Source: Dirofilaria immitis (Eukaryota; Nematoda; Chromadorea; Rhabditida; Onchocercidae). Taken from it: 64,000 bases of DNA. The notes below the pieces were generated by a model. It was not told where the DNA came from. It was given only the letters and a program-made list of their open reading frames with translations, and did not search any database. Below, in pieces: positions 36,770-50,900 of this stretch. The stretch covers positions 496,001 through 560,000 of the forward strand of contig JAKNDB010000064.1 of NCBI GenBank assembly GCA_024305405.1, in the 5' to 3' direction. Made by a program: the position numbers and the translations under genes. Position 1 is the first letter of the stretch, and each line of letters starts with the position of its first letter.

Positions 36770-39747
36770 ATTTCTCATTAAATTTTATTATTTTTAAATG
36801 ATTATCTTTTATCATTATCATTTATCACACTTACTTTTGTTTCTTCGTCGTTTGTTTTTTATTGCATTAAAAAAAAAAAAAAAATTAAGAGGAAAGAAGA
36901 AATGCTGAATTATAAACGCTGCTTTTCAAATATTTCTAATACTAGCCTTATTATATTATGTATGTAAAGAAGCAATATTGAACTTTATTTCAGGCTAAGG
37001 CTATTTTTATTCCAAATTAAAGCTAGCCTAAGATTTGGCTAATTCTCAAAAAAATTTTGCATTAAATGTTTAATAAAATAAGCGTAGGCGATTATAGCAG
37101 AAAAAAAATGAGAGATGAAGTGTTGAATGAAATAAATGAAAAATCGGATAAAGAAGATGTAATTAAGAAAATGGCATCTAAGATGAATCTAAAAAAAATG
37201 ATCGATTCCACATCCATTTCATTTTTCAAGAAATTTCTCGAAATTATATTTATTTTTAAAAATTAAAATAAATGTAAAATCTTAACAAAATTATTTTTGA
37301 AAAAAAGTTTAAAAGAATTAAACGATAATGCAAATGTTGCAATTGCTACTATTATATTTGCTTCATTTATTCTCTAAAATAAATAATATCAAAGTTAAGC
37401 AAAATGAAGCAAAGTGCAAAAGATTTGAATCATTAAATTTGGCTATGAAAAATTTGAAAAAAGACTAGGCTATAAAAGTAAAATGAAAAATAAAAACGGA
37501 CAAACATTTCCGATACATGATGCGGTGCGGAAATTTTTCAACACAAATCAGCTATATGCTAATATGCAAATGGATTTTTGCACTATAACTTTTTCCGCCA
37601 TTTGTTTATGAATTAATCTTTGAGAAAAAAAAAAGCAAAAACTAAGTTTGATAGAAAAGTAAATACAAATATTTTGCTAATTTAATATAGGAAAAAATTA
37701 AAGAAAAAGAATTAGCGAATTTCGCAATAACAAAGTTGAAATTTTGCGAAAGAAAAAAGTAATTTAAAAAATTTTAAAATTAGCAAAATTTATATTTAAA
37801 ATTCAAAGTTTTGTCGAATTGAAAAAGAAAAAAGTTTTTATTTTTAATAACAAAATAAATGCGATATGTTGTCGAATTTTTAGTTATCGCAAAATTTTAA
37901 TAAATAAAAAAAAATTTTCAAATTTTTATTTCATTCGAAAAAAAGAAACTTTAATTTAAACCAATTAAAATTATTCCAAAATTTTTAGGCATCAGTTTGC
38001 ATAAAACCAAACCAAATGATTTAATTGTAAATTTAAAAAAAAGTGAAAACTTTTTTCAATCAAATTATTTTACATATTTAATTAATTCTAAAAAGTTTAT
38101 TTATATCTTTCATTTAATCATAAATATTATAAATTTATTTACCTATAATTGTTATCATTGATTAATTGATGAATAATTTTATGCAATTAAGTTTATAGCA
38201 ATAATATCACTCTCACGTAATGTATTCATTTACAGATAAATTAATTAATTAAAATTTAAAATCTAACTAAATTTTGAAATAAGACAAATAAATGATCGTA
38301 AAATGATAAACTCTATCGAAACAAATGATAAGTTTCATTGATTTTTTGGCAATAACAACTTATATATATATATCAGCCTAGGCCTAATTATTACTGATTC
38401 TTGAAATGATTGATAACAAAATTAGAAACGAAAGAAATAATTGTGCCAAAGTTAGCAATTGATAAATTAAGGATTGGATAATTATATGCTTAAAATTTAT
38501 ATGTATGACTGTTTCAATTTACATATATTGATCAAAATGAAATGTAAGATTAAAATTTGTTATTGCATGAAATGATTGTAGTAGTGGTATAGAAGTGATC
38601 AAAATTCTCATCTCATCGATAAAGTTAACTGATGATGATGATGATGATGATAGAATTTTGCATACACATTTTGTAAATACAAAATTGTTGTTTCAATGAA
38701 AATTTTGTTTCAAAACTAGTCCTTGGAATTGAGCAATTCGTAAAAACTGGACAGAATTGGGATCGATAGATATTTTGATCAAAATTTTCCTATTTTTCTA
38801 TCAATTTCTGCTATGCTTCAACGTTTGTAAATATGATCAATAAATTGTTTGATTCAACTTATTCATTATTCGTTTAATTTATTCAAATTAGATGAATAAT
38901 TTTTAGAAATGTTTGAAATGGATAAAATTAGCAAACAGAAAAAATTAATTCTTTTTTTTTTTTAATTTTATAAATTTGTATTTTGAAATTGATAAAATAC
39001 ATTTTTTTCTTTTAGATCAAAAGTTTTTAATTAATCGAATTTTTATTTCATTTTTTTTTCATCAGCGATTGATTAATCATTTAATCTTTTATTGATTGAT
39101 TGATTGATTAATTTGATTTAATTATTTGTTTAAATTAAATTAATAAATGTTGAAAAATGTATTCTAATAGCAAATATTTAATTATCATTTTATCAAATTT
39201 AATAATAATTAAAACGATTAGATTCAATTAATTAATTAATTATTAATAGAAAACCAATTTAATAACGCATTGCTTTTTTAGAACGAATACTTACTTCCTT
39301 TTGAATATTTTTTTAGATTCTTTTTTTTTTTTATGAAATGAAAAAACGTTGATTATACTTTTGAAAATTACGCAAAAACGTGGAAACGTGGATTATAGTT
39401 TTGAAAATTATACATTTACATTATTTTTTTCCCTCACTTAATATTTCGTCATCTTTCAAACGTATCACGTGATTCATGTTTAATCGTATCATAGAGCTCT
39501 GGTTTGATTTCTAAGTTGTAATTGATTTACATGTTTCATGATTGCTCTTCCGTTGAATCTTATCAATTTCTTGCATTCTTTCAAATTTCAATCCTTCTAC
39601 GGTTAACATTTTTACAATTTCTTAAAAAGCTATTTCTAATTTGCAAAAAAAAGATTATTATAAATTTTAAGATAGTAAAGTTTAGAACTATCATCCTACG
39701 TTTTTCATATTTTTTAACACTATGATAAATGCTTTAATGTTTAATGC

Positions 39748-39809
39748 TTGCGTGAAACAAGAATGCGTGAAACAAGAATGCGTGAAACAAGAATGCGTGA
39801 AACAAGAAT
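39748..39809. repeat. 15-bp tandem repeat, four copies
   Basis: GCGTGAAACAAGAAT repeats four times in a row without change. Confidence 0.95.
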
Positions 39810-40207
39810 TTCAACGTGAATTTACGATTCAACAAATTTATCCATGAAAATTTTAGCATTTTTAGAATTTTCTCTTGGTTCATTTTAGAGAAATTCACTA
39901 CTTTAATGATAAATAAATAGCGGGAGAGTTTATTGCAAAAAGGAAGGGGGAAGGGAGGAGGAAGAAAGGGGAGGGGCGAAAGAATTGAATCTAAACAGGT
40001 TTATTACTGGTTTGATAAGGATGAGTGAATGATAACAGATGGAAGAAAAAGTACGTGTGATAGAAGGAGCAATCATTAATGTTTAAATTCATGAAATGGA
40101 CGATTATCACTTGAATGATGATAGTTGTAAGATAAAAATTGTTGTTGTGCAACAACAGAAAAACCACAATATTGCAGGAAAATAGCGGTCTTTTTACTTT
40201 CACCTTT

Positions 40208-40244
<37 letters not shown>
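40208..40244. repeat. (CT)n microsatellite
   Basis: About 17 CT units, with one interruption at the start. Confidence 0.95.
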
Positions 40245-40249
<5 letters not shown>

Positions 40250-41114
40250 TTCTCATTCCCGAGAAATTCACCTTTTACGGTACATTTGTACCGACCGCAT
40301 TATGCATATGATATTTGTTATCATCATAGTTGTTTATAAAATTATTGCGTCGAAATAAATTTCACATCATTAATTTGATCAAATTTTCACAAACCTATTG
40401 CTTTAAACATTTTCACTGATAGTAAATGATAATTATCAATTTAGTATCAATCGTAGTGATAATAATAAGTTTGAAAAATTTTTTAACAATTCTTTAGTTA
40501 TGTTAAATCTGAAAATTTCTAATTTTAAATTTTGAAAAATTTTACACTAAAATATTTCATTAATTTGTAGGGTTGAAATTGAATGAAAATATATTTCAAA
40601 TATTTGAATACTTTTTTTTTTAAAAAATACTAAAATTGCGAAAAAAAATTTTATATTTTAAGTTAATTTTTAATTAATTTTTTACTAATTTTCATTAATT
40701 AATTAAATTAATTAAACTTTTTTTTTTTGAATAAATAATAATTAAAACATTTTCTATAAATAATTTATTAAACGAAATTTTCCATTTCTTTTTAGCTATA
40801 AGTACAAAATTTCGATTCCTTTTTTTTTATCTCAGTTAAAAAAAAAAAAAAAAAAAACCTGATATGCTGAAATAAAACCATCCTTTTCATTTTCATTCTT
40901 AATAAAATTTAAAAATAGAAATCAACAACACAGATAACCATTATCAAATGATTAAAATTTTACCTATTAGAATTAATCATTTTTTTTTTTTATCAATTAT
41001 TATCACACATTTGCAAATTCAATTTTTCGGCATTCTCTGTTTGTTTTCGTTTCTATTTTTTATTTCATAATTTCATCAAAGTTTATTAATGAAAAAAAGA
41101 AATCATTTTGTAAT

Positions 41115-41220
41115 GCAGCATATACATGCAATATGTTGCTGCATGATATAGTGCATGCAATGTGTTGCATGCAGCATAATATGGTGCATGCAGTATGCAA
41201 TATACAGCAGCATGCAGCAT
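41115..41220. repeat. TGCATGCA-rich self-complementary cluster
   Basis: GCATGC-type palindromes and GCAGCATA/TATGTTGC words recur about eight times in 105 bp. The stretch can fold into several alternative hairpins. A (TAT)n run follows at about 41265-41294. Confidence 0.7.
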
Positions 41221-42146
41221 AAAATCCTGTTTTCTTTCAATCCAACTCTTTTCCCTTCCTTCTCTATTATTATTATTATTATTATTATTATTATCCGTCA
41301 GGAAATTGCATTAGTGAAATTTGTGCAATTTTCTAGTTGCTAAAAATCAACCAATTAGTTCGATTTGATTTCTGATATTTTCAATTTTGATTTCTGATAT
41401 TTTCAATTTCGATTTCTAATATTTTATTATTTTGTAATTTCCGAAATAATATTAGAAGTCGAAAGTAAAATTTAATTTAAAAATAAACAATGGAAGGAGA
41501 GAAATGAAAATATTTTAATTGAAACAAATATACATCTCTTATTAAATTTACATAATTAATTTTTCACTTTGATCAACTTTTTCTTCGAGAATATGACTCA
41601 TACTTTTTTCTCTAAAGGTCAAAGCATCATTTCCGGTTGAAATTTACAAGATTGAATTGTAATCTAAAATATGTAATACTTTAAACTAAATTCACTATCA
41701 TATTTCCAAATTTTTTAAACAATTAACATTTTTGAAGAGAATGGCAAAAAAAGTATACGGTAATTTATTTGAAAAAAAAAAGTTTTATTTAATTTTATTA
41801 AAAATATTATCAAATTTTATTCAAATTTTAATTGTAAAAATCAAATTGCTTAATGCTATATTCTAATTTGAAAATTTTACAATGAAATGAATTAAGCAAA
41901 AATTAATTTCTTATCGTATTTATTCAATACTTATAATAGTAATTAATATTAATTAATATTTTAATTAAAATTGGCATTTTTTTATTGTTTTTGTTTTTTT
42001 TTTGAATAATACAATAAAATATTTCTATTATTTTTAGATAAATTTTCATATATAAAATATATTTATAATGATAAACGAGTAATAAATGTAGTAATATTCA
42101 TTTATTCAGTATCATTCAATATCATATTATTCATTGCTATTACTTC

Positions 42147-42190
42147 TTTTTCCTTTCCTTTCCTTTCCTTTCCTTTTTTTTTTTTTTTTG
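42147..42190. repeat. (TTTCC)n and poly-T run
   Basis: About five TTTCC units are followed by 17 or so consecutive T bases. Confidence 0.9.
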
Positions 42191-44199
42191 ATAAATTGTT
42201 GAAAACCGGATTGATACCAAAAATACTAAAAAAATAAAATTTCATTTCATTTCATTGATGTTATTTCATTCGTTGTATTTGTAATTGGTTTTAGAAATGA
42301 AAAAATTATAATATTTTCATTTCAATTCATTTAAATAAATTTTTCATATTCCAATTTTGGATATTTGGATTATTCAATTCGTATTTATTTCTTTTCATTT
42401 ATTACTTTAGCATTTTAATACTTCATATTTTCTTTTTTTTTTTTGTAATAGTTTTGAAGATCAAACATCATTCGTTTGATTCTAAAATTACCTTTTTTTT
42501 TTTTTTTACAATCTTTTATAATTTCAACTTTTTTTGGATTATGGAATGGTTTGCATAGAAGGAGAAGAATAGGAAAAAATAATTTGCAGTATATAATCTT
42601 TAAACTTTAATTTTTTTTTCTTTACAATTTAAATTAATTGATAAGTTAAAAATTTTATCACTATCGTCTAAGATACTTCCGTAAAATTCAATTCTTGAAC
42701 TTTTTAATTTTCTCTTAAAGTATTTAATTTTTTTTTTTTAGTAAAAGTAAACTTGATGATTCATGAACGAATATAGATCATAATAAGCAGTAGGAAAAGG
42801 CAAATAAACTTGTTCTGGAAATTTTGACTTTTTTTTTTTCTTTTTGATGATGATGATTTCATAAAAGGAGAAAACTTCGGACAATATTTCGTTTTTTTTT
42901 AAGTTTAAATTTAAATTTAAATTATGAGGAATCTTTTAGATATATTAGTTAGTTTATGGTTTATAATTTTTATTTAAATATTTTATTATTTTTGATACCG
43001 TTATTGATATTTAATAAAATCATTCTAATGATAAAAATTACTCTTACATATATGAGCCTAACTAATTTCATTTTTAGGAAATTAAATTAGATAAATATTT
43101 AAGCAAAATAAATGAAAATAAGTAAAGTTCAAAAGATAAATTCAACAATGAAATAACTCTTAACCTTTTTTGCATGAACCGTTTAAAATAAATTAATTAT
43201 ACTTTAAATATTTACTAGCTTGATATAAATGTTCTTTTACTACCAAATAAAAAAACTAATACTTAAAATTAAACATGTCAATATTTTTATAGAATAATTT
43301 TTATAAACGTCAAAAAACGTGAAACGTGCAGTAATTTGCTTGGAATAATCCAAAAATTTTAAAAACTTTTTAGCTTATTTCAATTTTGACAATGCCATTA
43401 TATATATATATATATGTTGTTGAACGCTAAAACAATTATCATAATCGTTGATATGACGTATTGTTAAGTGATTGCATGAAACGAAGATTTTTGTTACGTC
43501 ACTTATTCACGTAATAAAAAATGAGAAAGTTAAAATATTTGAGGCATATATATTATTAGTAAAAATAAAACCCCAAAAATTTGAATGATTTTAATATTTT
43601 GCATATTGAATGTTCAATGTTCAATGTTAAAATGTGTAATTAATAGAAATGAATTAGATTAGATAGGATTGAATAAATGAAATTAATTAATTGATCAATT
43701 CAATTGAATATAATTTTTATTATTCAATTTAATTACATCGCTTATTTATTCATATCGTTACATACGAATGAATGAATCATTTAGATGACAAGAATAGCTT
43801 AATAACAGGTATATGATGTGATATTATTAATTGCGATTATTTATTATTTGCAATGTTCGAGCAGAAATTTTGCCCAAAATATTTCTTCATCTTACCACTT
43901 CACTTCTATTAACATATTTCAAAACATTTCATTCATCTCTAACCATCATCTTCTCTCAATCGTCTTAAATTTCATCTTATTTTGCAAGAATATTATTCGA
44001 TGATTTCAATTTGGATTATTCTATTGACATCATTAAGTGTGATTTATCAATTTCCTTCAAAACACTCATCACTTCCATTTCTATCATCCTGATAATCAAA
44101 TCTCTAAATCAACTATTTCTGACAAATTTCTTCATTTCCTCAAACTTTTACGGTAATTTTATAACTTTTTTTTTAGCATTGCTACTGTATTAAAAAAAT

Positions 44200-44366
44200 T
44201 AATTTACCGTAATTTTCCAACTTTTCAACTATTGCTACTTGTTACTGTATTGAAAAATAATTTATAGTAATTTTCCAACTTTTCAACTATTGCTACTTGT
44301 TACTGTATTGAAAAAATAATTTACAGTAGTTTTCCAACTTTTCAACTATTGCTACCTGTTACTTTA
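44200..44366. repeat. Tandem array, about 62-bp unit, three copies plus decayed copies
   Basis: TTTTCCAACTTTTCAACTAT through TTACTGTATTGAAAAA repeats three times. More diverged copies continue to about 44545. Confidence 0.85.
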
Positions 44367-45108
44367 TTGTTTTTAAGACTGTACTGAAAAAATTGTATAC
44401 AGTATTTTTTCAATTTTTATCATTGCTACCGTATTAAAAAATAATTTACAAGTAATTCTTCAGTTTTTTAGCACTACTGTCTGAAAAATAATTTACTACC
44501 GTATGAAAAATAATTTGCAATAATTTTCCAATTTTTAGCATTATTATTGTATTGAACGAAAAAGAATTCATTCGTTTCATCAAATTTTCTATGATAATTT
44601 TCCGCTTTTTAACAACAATTTTAGCAAATACAAATAGAATAACAGATGAGATTATTGTTTACTCATCGAGAAGTTTCAGTTTTTTTTTTTCAATCACAAA
44701 ATTATTATTTACATATCGAAAAGTTTGAAACTTCTGTTTCAATTTTTTGTAATCACAAGCCTATTATTTATATATGGAGAAGTTTCAGCTTTTTAACCTA
44801 TACATATACTAAATAATAATATGATTTCTAAATAATTTAATTGAATAAATTTTGAAAGAGGCATAATTTCTTGTTTTGTAGAAGAATCTAAAAGAAAAAA
44901 ATTAAAATTGAAAAGTATATTTAAAATGAAATTTCAGAAAGATGATATTAAGCTAAATTAGAATATACTTAGAAAATGATATTAAAATTAATCATCAAAT
45001 TAATTCGTAATTTTTCTTTTTTTTAAGAAAAAGTTTAATTTTAAATTCTATAAATTTTTTCTTACTTTTGATGATTTCACTCTTTCCGCTATAATTTTTC
45101 AAATTATT

Positions 45109-45143
<35 letters not shown>
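45109..45143. repeat. (CT)n microsatellite
   Basis: About 17 CT units. The Arg-Glu minus-strand ORF here is a repeat translation. Confidence 0.95.
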
Positions 45144-45144
<1 letters not shown>

Positions 45145-45382
45145 ACAATGCAATATTTCAAATAAAAAAAAGAAAAAGGATGGAATATTTTTTTCAAAAG
45201 TTCTAAGCCTTATAAATGAGTAATTTCCGAATATATTTTTCACTTTGAAAAAAATTTCACTTTCTATTCATCATTACTTTACTAAAGTTTCAAATTTCAA
45301 AGTATTAAAAAAAAACTTGTTGTACTATTTGGCAATATGAATTTTATTGAAGTTTTAATTAGAAACAAGTAAATAAAAACAT

Positions 45383-45897
45383 TTATTCTATCAAGCTATA
45401 TTTAATCATAGTGATAGTGATAGTGATAGTGATATTAACTTTTATTCTACCAAGCTATATTTAATCATAGTGATAGTGATAGTGATAGTGACATTAACTT
45501 TTATTCTATCAAGCTATATTTAATCATAGTGATAGTGATAGTGATAGTGATATTAACTTTATTCTATCAAGCTATATTTAATCATAGTGATAGTGATAGT
45601 GATAGTGACATTAACTTTTATTCTATCAAGCTATATTTAATCATAGTGATAGTGATAGTGATAGTGACATTAACTTTATTCTATCAAGCTATATTTAATC
45701 ATAGTGATAGTGATAGTGATAGTGACATTAACTTTTATTCTATCAAGCTATATTTAATCATAGTGATAGTGATAGTGATAGTGACATTAACTTTTATTCT
45801 ATCAAGCTATATTTAATCATAGTGATAGTGATAGTGATAGTGACATTAACTTTTATTCTACCAAGCTATATTTAATCATAGTGATAGTGATAGTAAC
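45383..45897. repeat. Nested minisatellite, about 59-bp unit, nine copies
   Basis: Each unit carries TCAAGCTATATTTAATCATA followed by three to five GTGATA hexamers, then A(T/C)ATTAACTTTTATTCTA. Copies differ by one T indel and C/T changes. The 95-codon Ser-Asp/Ile-Val ORF is a product of the repeat. Confidence 0.95.
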
Positions 45898-46547
45898 ATT
45901 TTAAAATTTCATAAATAATGGAAAATTAAATTAAAAATTTATTACAAAATTTCTTCAAATTACAAAATATTCTTGTAGTTTTAATAAATTTAAACAAAAA
46001 ATTTAATCAAAAAAAGAATTCATTGAGAATTGAATAAATAAAAATTTTTGCCAATTTTGCAATTATAAATAAATTTCCTTTTTTCTAAAAAGGAAAAATT
46101 CGAATATTTAACAAATTATCAAATATTATTAGAAAAAAAATTTATTTAATCAAAAAAGTCATTTAGTAATATTAAATGAATGATATTCCTATTTTTCCTT
46201 CCTTTTTTTTTCAATAATTAATCTTTTCTTTTTGTTAAGAGTTCATTGTTAAGAATTTAATCATTAAGAACTTATCTTGTGATAACTTTTGACGCCAAGA
46301 AAAATGATAGAGTTTATTGGATGACGAGAATAATAGTCGTAACGATGGATTAATTTACCTATTTCAATTTCATTAAGATTTTTCTTTTCTCGAACAATCA
46401 ATAAAAGTTTATTTTATTTTTGGAAAATAAAAATGAGTAATAACATTTTTATTTTCGCTTCTTCTTTTTTTTCTTCTAAATATATTATTCGCTAAAAATA
46501 ACTTAAAATAAATGAAAAAAATTTGTTTAAAAAAGTTGTAAGCTAAA

Positions 46548-46618
46548 GGTAAAGCAAAGGTGAAGCAAAGGTAAAGCAAAGGTAAAGCAAAGGTAAAGCA
46601 AAGGTAAAGTACTTTAAG
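46548..46618. repeat. 11-bp tandem repeat, about six copies
   Basis: GGTAAAGCAAA repeats about six times, one copy reading GGTGAAGCAAA. Confidence 0.93.
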
Positions 46619-47539
46619 TACATATTGTTGAGATACCAAAAAAAAATACAATTAAGTATTAAACAAATAAATCGATTTATATTTGAGAGTTAAATTTGAT
46701 TGAGTAATTAAGTAAACATTTTTGTTGACACATAAAATATTGTCGCACATAATGATGAAATAATTGTTTATTTTTTTGTTGTTTTTTTTTTTTAACAAAT
46801 AGATAATTTTATAATTTTAATTCGATAATTAATTTTAATATAAAATTCGATAAATGGATTTTGATTAAAAATTTAATAATTTTAAATAATTAAATTAATT
46901 CGTTGTTACAATTAATCAATGATTAGTTTTTGTATCTTTTGCTTTTTTTTTTAACGTTTTTATATTTATAATTGATAAATTCATATTTGTATTGTAATAC
47001 TTTAAGAGAATAAAAATTTTATATTTTCATCGATCTATTTCTACGATCTCAATAGTTTCATTTAAATATTGAATTTTAATAAATAATGATATACATATTT
47101 TGGCAGCAAATTATATAAGTAATAGGAATTTGTCAATTTTTAAAATTCTTCAAATGTATCTGTTATTGATTTAAATTGATCATTAAAAGATCAATAATTC
47201 AAATTTATGCAAATTTTTGTATAAATTTGAAAAGTTTCTTTATTCATTTATCGTTTATTTATTTATTTATTTATCAAATCAATCTTATTTGTTGACAAAT
47301 ATTGTTGAAAATAAGTAAATAAAAATTATTGTTGAAAAAATAAAAGATAAATTTTCTGTTATATTTTTCCATTTATTTAACGCATTTTTATTAATATAAT
47401 TTTTTAAATTGCTTAATTTATTATTTGTGAGATTTTTAAAATTTTACTAAAATAACATTTCCAAATGCAAACTTTGTTCATCGGGAAACTTCAAATATTC
47501 GTAAAGTTGACAAATATTCAATTTTACGGCAGCAGCGTA

Positions 47540-47790
47540 AATTACGTATCCATAAAATATGAATTTTACGTCATACACGTGGATTTTGAGATTTGCAACA
47601 ATATGCGATATATTTTTTCTTTTTTGATTAATAGTTAAGTTTTTACACTGCAGTTCACGTCGTTTAGTATCATTTTCCATTCATGTATAAGCTGTTATTT
47701 TGACTTATATTGATTTACGTAACTTACGTAGACGTTATTTTGACTATTTTATTCGTTGTTCACAATATTACGTTTTCAACACGTTGCAGA
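47540..47790. promoter_or_regulatory. ACGT-rich segment upstream of the mup-4-like gene
   Basis: Nine ACGT tetramers occur at about 47544, 47568, 47577, 47657, 47717, 47726, 47732, 47770 and 47781. Several are in TTACGTA or CACGTG/CACGTC contexts. The segment ends about 160 bp before the start codon. It may hold bZIP or bHLH binding sites. The 77-codon minus-strand ORF here is not convincing. Confidence 0.35.
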
Positions 47791-47920
47791 AATGATTCTT
47801 AGCCAAATAAAAAACAACAAAAAAAAAAAACTCCGAGCAAGCAAATGAAATATTCACTGTAAAATTTGAAAAAGAAAATAAATCAATCAATCAATCAATA
47901 ATTAATATGATTGATAATAA

Positions 47921-47945
47921 ATTTTAGGTGAATCAAAGTTTGCAA
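47921..47945 (+). promoter_or_regulatory. Probable spliced-leader acceptor and short leader of the mup-4-like gene
   Basis: ATTTTAG ends at 47927, 18 bases before the ATG, and no matching upstream donor or coding exon was found. In nematodes such an orphan acceptor just before a start codon usually marks SL trans-splicing. This is inferred from position and motif only. Confidence 0.5.
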
Positions 47946-50900
47946 ATGAAACCTCGGGATCTATGGCTTTCACTATTATTTATCGCCCAATGCGTTTTCA
48001 TTCTCATCGCAGGACAGCGATCAGTGAATTGTATGATTGATGATAAATGCTATTTATTTTTATTATTATAAAAATATTTTTTAAAATGATCAATAATAAT
48101 TAGCTTTTTATAATATTTTTTATATAAAACATTTGGAATATTTAAAATAAAAGAAAAAGAAATAGAATATATATTCTTAAAAAAAAACAAAACAAAAAAA
48201 ACAAAAATCAAAACTTAAAATTTTTGAACGAAATGATAATTTTAATAAAATTTAGCCTAAAATTGAATTAATATTTTCATTACAAATTAATGAAATTAAA
48301 TTTAAATTTAAAAATAAAAATGAAATTAAATTTAAATTTAAAAATGAAATTGAATTTAATTATTAGATAATAATATCAAAATTCTAAATGATCGTAAAAT
48401 TGTAGCGCATCGTTTTGAATGTCATGTAAATGATCCATTAGCATGTAATCAAAGTCGATATGAAGTATGTCGATTCCGTAATGGTGGATACAATTGTGAA
48501 TGTCCACAAAATGTTAGTCGAACCATTGATGGTCGTTGTATCATAATAAATGAATGTACGGAACGACGTCTTAATGATTGCCATCAAAATGCTATATGTA
48601 TTGATCAGGTAAAATTTACAATTTAATCAATTGGATATGATTGATAAGGAAAAAATTTTACAAAATAATCCTAACCTATTGCCTATATTAAATAAATAAA
48701 AATTTGAAAAAAAAAAAAGTTTATTTAAAATTTAAATTTATTCAATTTTTTAATTACAATACAATTAGTATTAATTACTTCGTTACGGCTCGTCTTTTAT
48801 TTGTTTATTTATTTATTTATTTATTTACTTTTTTGATAAACAAATTATTTGGGAAATAAATTTTTGAACGTTAAGAAAAATTGTTAAATGGAACGGAATG
48901 TATGTGTTTAGTTGTTGTTAAAAGTTTTTTTTTTTTAATTTTGTTGTTGTTTTTTTTCTTCGCTTCTTTTTTTTTTTTTTTAAACTTAAACTAATCATTA
49001 TGGGTAGATATCATTTTGTTTTTTTCTTTTAAGGAATAAATAAATGTTATTTATTTAGTAAGACCGGTTTATTGCATGATGATACTGAAAGTTAAAAATT
49101 TTTTTTTTTTTTTTTACTACAAATTATAGACATTGAAATGATGAAAAAAGGCTAACATAAAAATTGCTTAATCGATTATCACTTAAAATTGCTTAATCGA
49201 TTATTGCTTAGTCGATTATCACTTATCAATCAATGAGATAAATGAATTTAAAAAAAATTAAAGTGAAATTTAATTTTAAATCATAAATTTTGTTTAGCAA
49301 TGATTATAATTAATCATATCTTATGCTAAACAATAATTCATACTTAATCAGAATTAATTATTAATTAATCAACAAGATCGATAATATAAGATGATAGTTT
49401 TGCTTAGTTAGTATTTTTGTCTATAACTAAAACAATCATGGATAATCAAAAGAAGTAGGCAAAATCGCAGGTTTTTTTCTCGAAATTTTTGATGATAAAT
49501 TTACTGATAATTCGGGAATTGTAATTTGATTTTATAACAATTATCAAAAAATTTCAATTTTATGCATAAAATTTATAAAATAATAATTGAAATTTCAAAA
49601 TTTTACGTCAAATTTTCAAAAACGTCAAATATTTATTTTTATAAATAAAAAAAATATAAATAATTGAATGTCAATTGTTTATTTAAATAAACAACATGTA
49701 AAAAAATATCGAGAAATATAAAAAAATATTTTATGTACGATTTGAGTATTGAAATATTTCTATTAGTATATATTTGAAATAAACAAAAACACGTGTTCAC
49801 GTGTAATTTGATCATTGATTCGATAAATTATTTATATTCTTCAATTATAATTTTTTCAAAAAATTTTTCTTACTCTTATCATTTTTGATTGATCATTGAT
49901 TTATTTCTGTATAAAAGCAATTAGTTGTATATTATTGATTATTTGAGAAGTTTCCATACGTTTAAAACGTAATATGCGTGAAAATTTGCTTACTACTGAA
50001 AGCATTTATCATTCATATTTCGGAATTAAGAAGTACTGCTGAAAGTGCTTGAAAAAATATAGATATATTTAGATTTCACGATTCGTAAACTTTTTCATTT
50101 ATAATAATCGATCTGAAATGATCGATTCAAGATTGATTAGGAAATTTCAAGATTGATTAAAACTTTTCTCCTAAAAATCTTGAAGATTAAAAGTAATTAA
50201 TTATTGGTACGCTTTATTGTTTTCTCATGTCGAGAACAGTTCCGTATGTATTTAAAGCATAGTACTTCTTCGAGAATGAATTATGAATCAATTTGTATTT
50301 TTTAATATTTCAGACGGAAGGTTACACATGTCGATGTTTGCAAGGTTTTGTTGATGTATCAGAGGATCAAGAAAGTAGACCAGGTCGAATATGTCAGGAA
50401 GATGTGAATGAATGTGCTGATCCTTCTAATTATAAGATCGACTGTTCCGAAAATGCTAGATGCCAAGATACACCGAAGAGTTTTACGTGTATTTGCAATC
50501 CGGGATTCACGGATATCAGTGCTCATTATTCCTTGTTACCTGGAAGAAAGGTGAGATTTGTTGACGTTTACTATAACACATTATTTCAATATCACCTAAT
50601 AGGTAATTAATAGATGACCTGAATTATTTCAGATTAGAATTCATTGTTATCCCATAATGATTATTGAGAAATTTAATTATCGGTAATAAGTTTTTGAGAT
50701 TTTTTTAGTGCGTGGAAAATATAGATGAGTGTCACAGCGGTACAAATGATTGCTCACTTAATGCTGAATGTATCGATCAACCGATCGGGTAAGTAATTCT
50801 CATTATGAATTTTTTTTTCATCGTCTATTTGAAAAAGAAGATGAACTTTATGTCTATAAATCATTCCTGAAAGTTCAATAAATTTGTGTAACTTTGATAC

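Larger units (their letters stand above)
30381..47920. other. Gene desert upstream of the mup-4-like gene
   Basis: About 17.5 kb with no supported coding exon on either strand. ORFs are short and dominated by Phe, Ile, Lys, Asn and Tyr. Content is microsatellites, minisatellites and homopolymer runs. It may contain mup-4 regulatory DNA. Confidence 0.6.

Noticed and set aside
37066..37266. 66-codon plus-strand ORF rich in Lys and Glu
   Set aside because: Isolated in the desert, no splice partners, composition expected from A-rich DNA.
45529..45816. 95-codon ORF with alternating SDSDSD and IVIVIV blocks
   Set aside because: Arises because the 59-bp unit changes frame between copies; it is the minisatellite.
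46409..46651. Minus-strand ORF with LYLCFTFALPL repeats
   Set aside because: The repeats come from the 11-bp tandem array.
47447..47680. 77-codon minus-strand ORF upstream of mup-4
   Set aside because: Overlaps the ACGT-rich putative promoter; no recognised motif or splice support.
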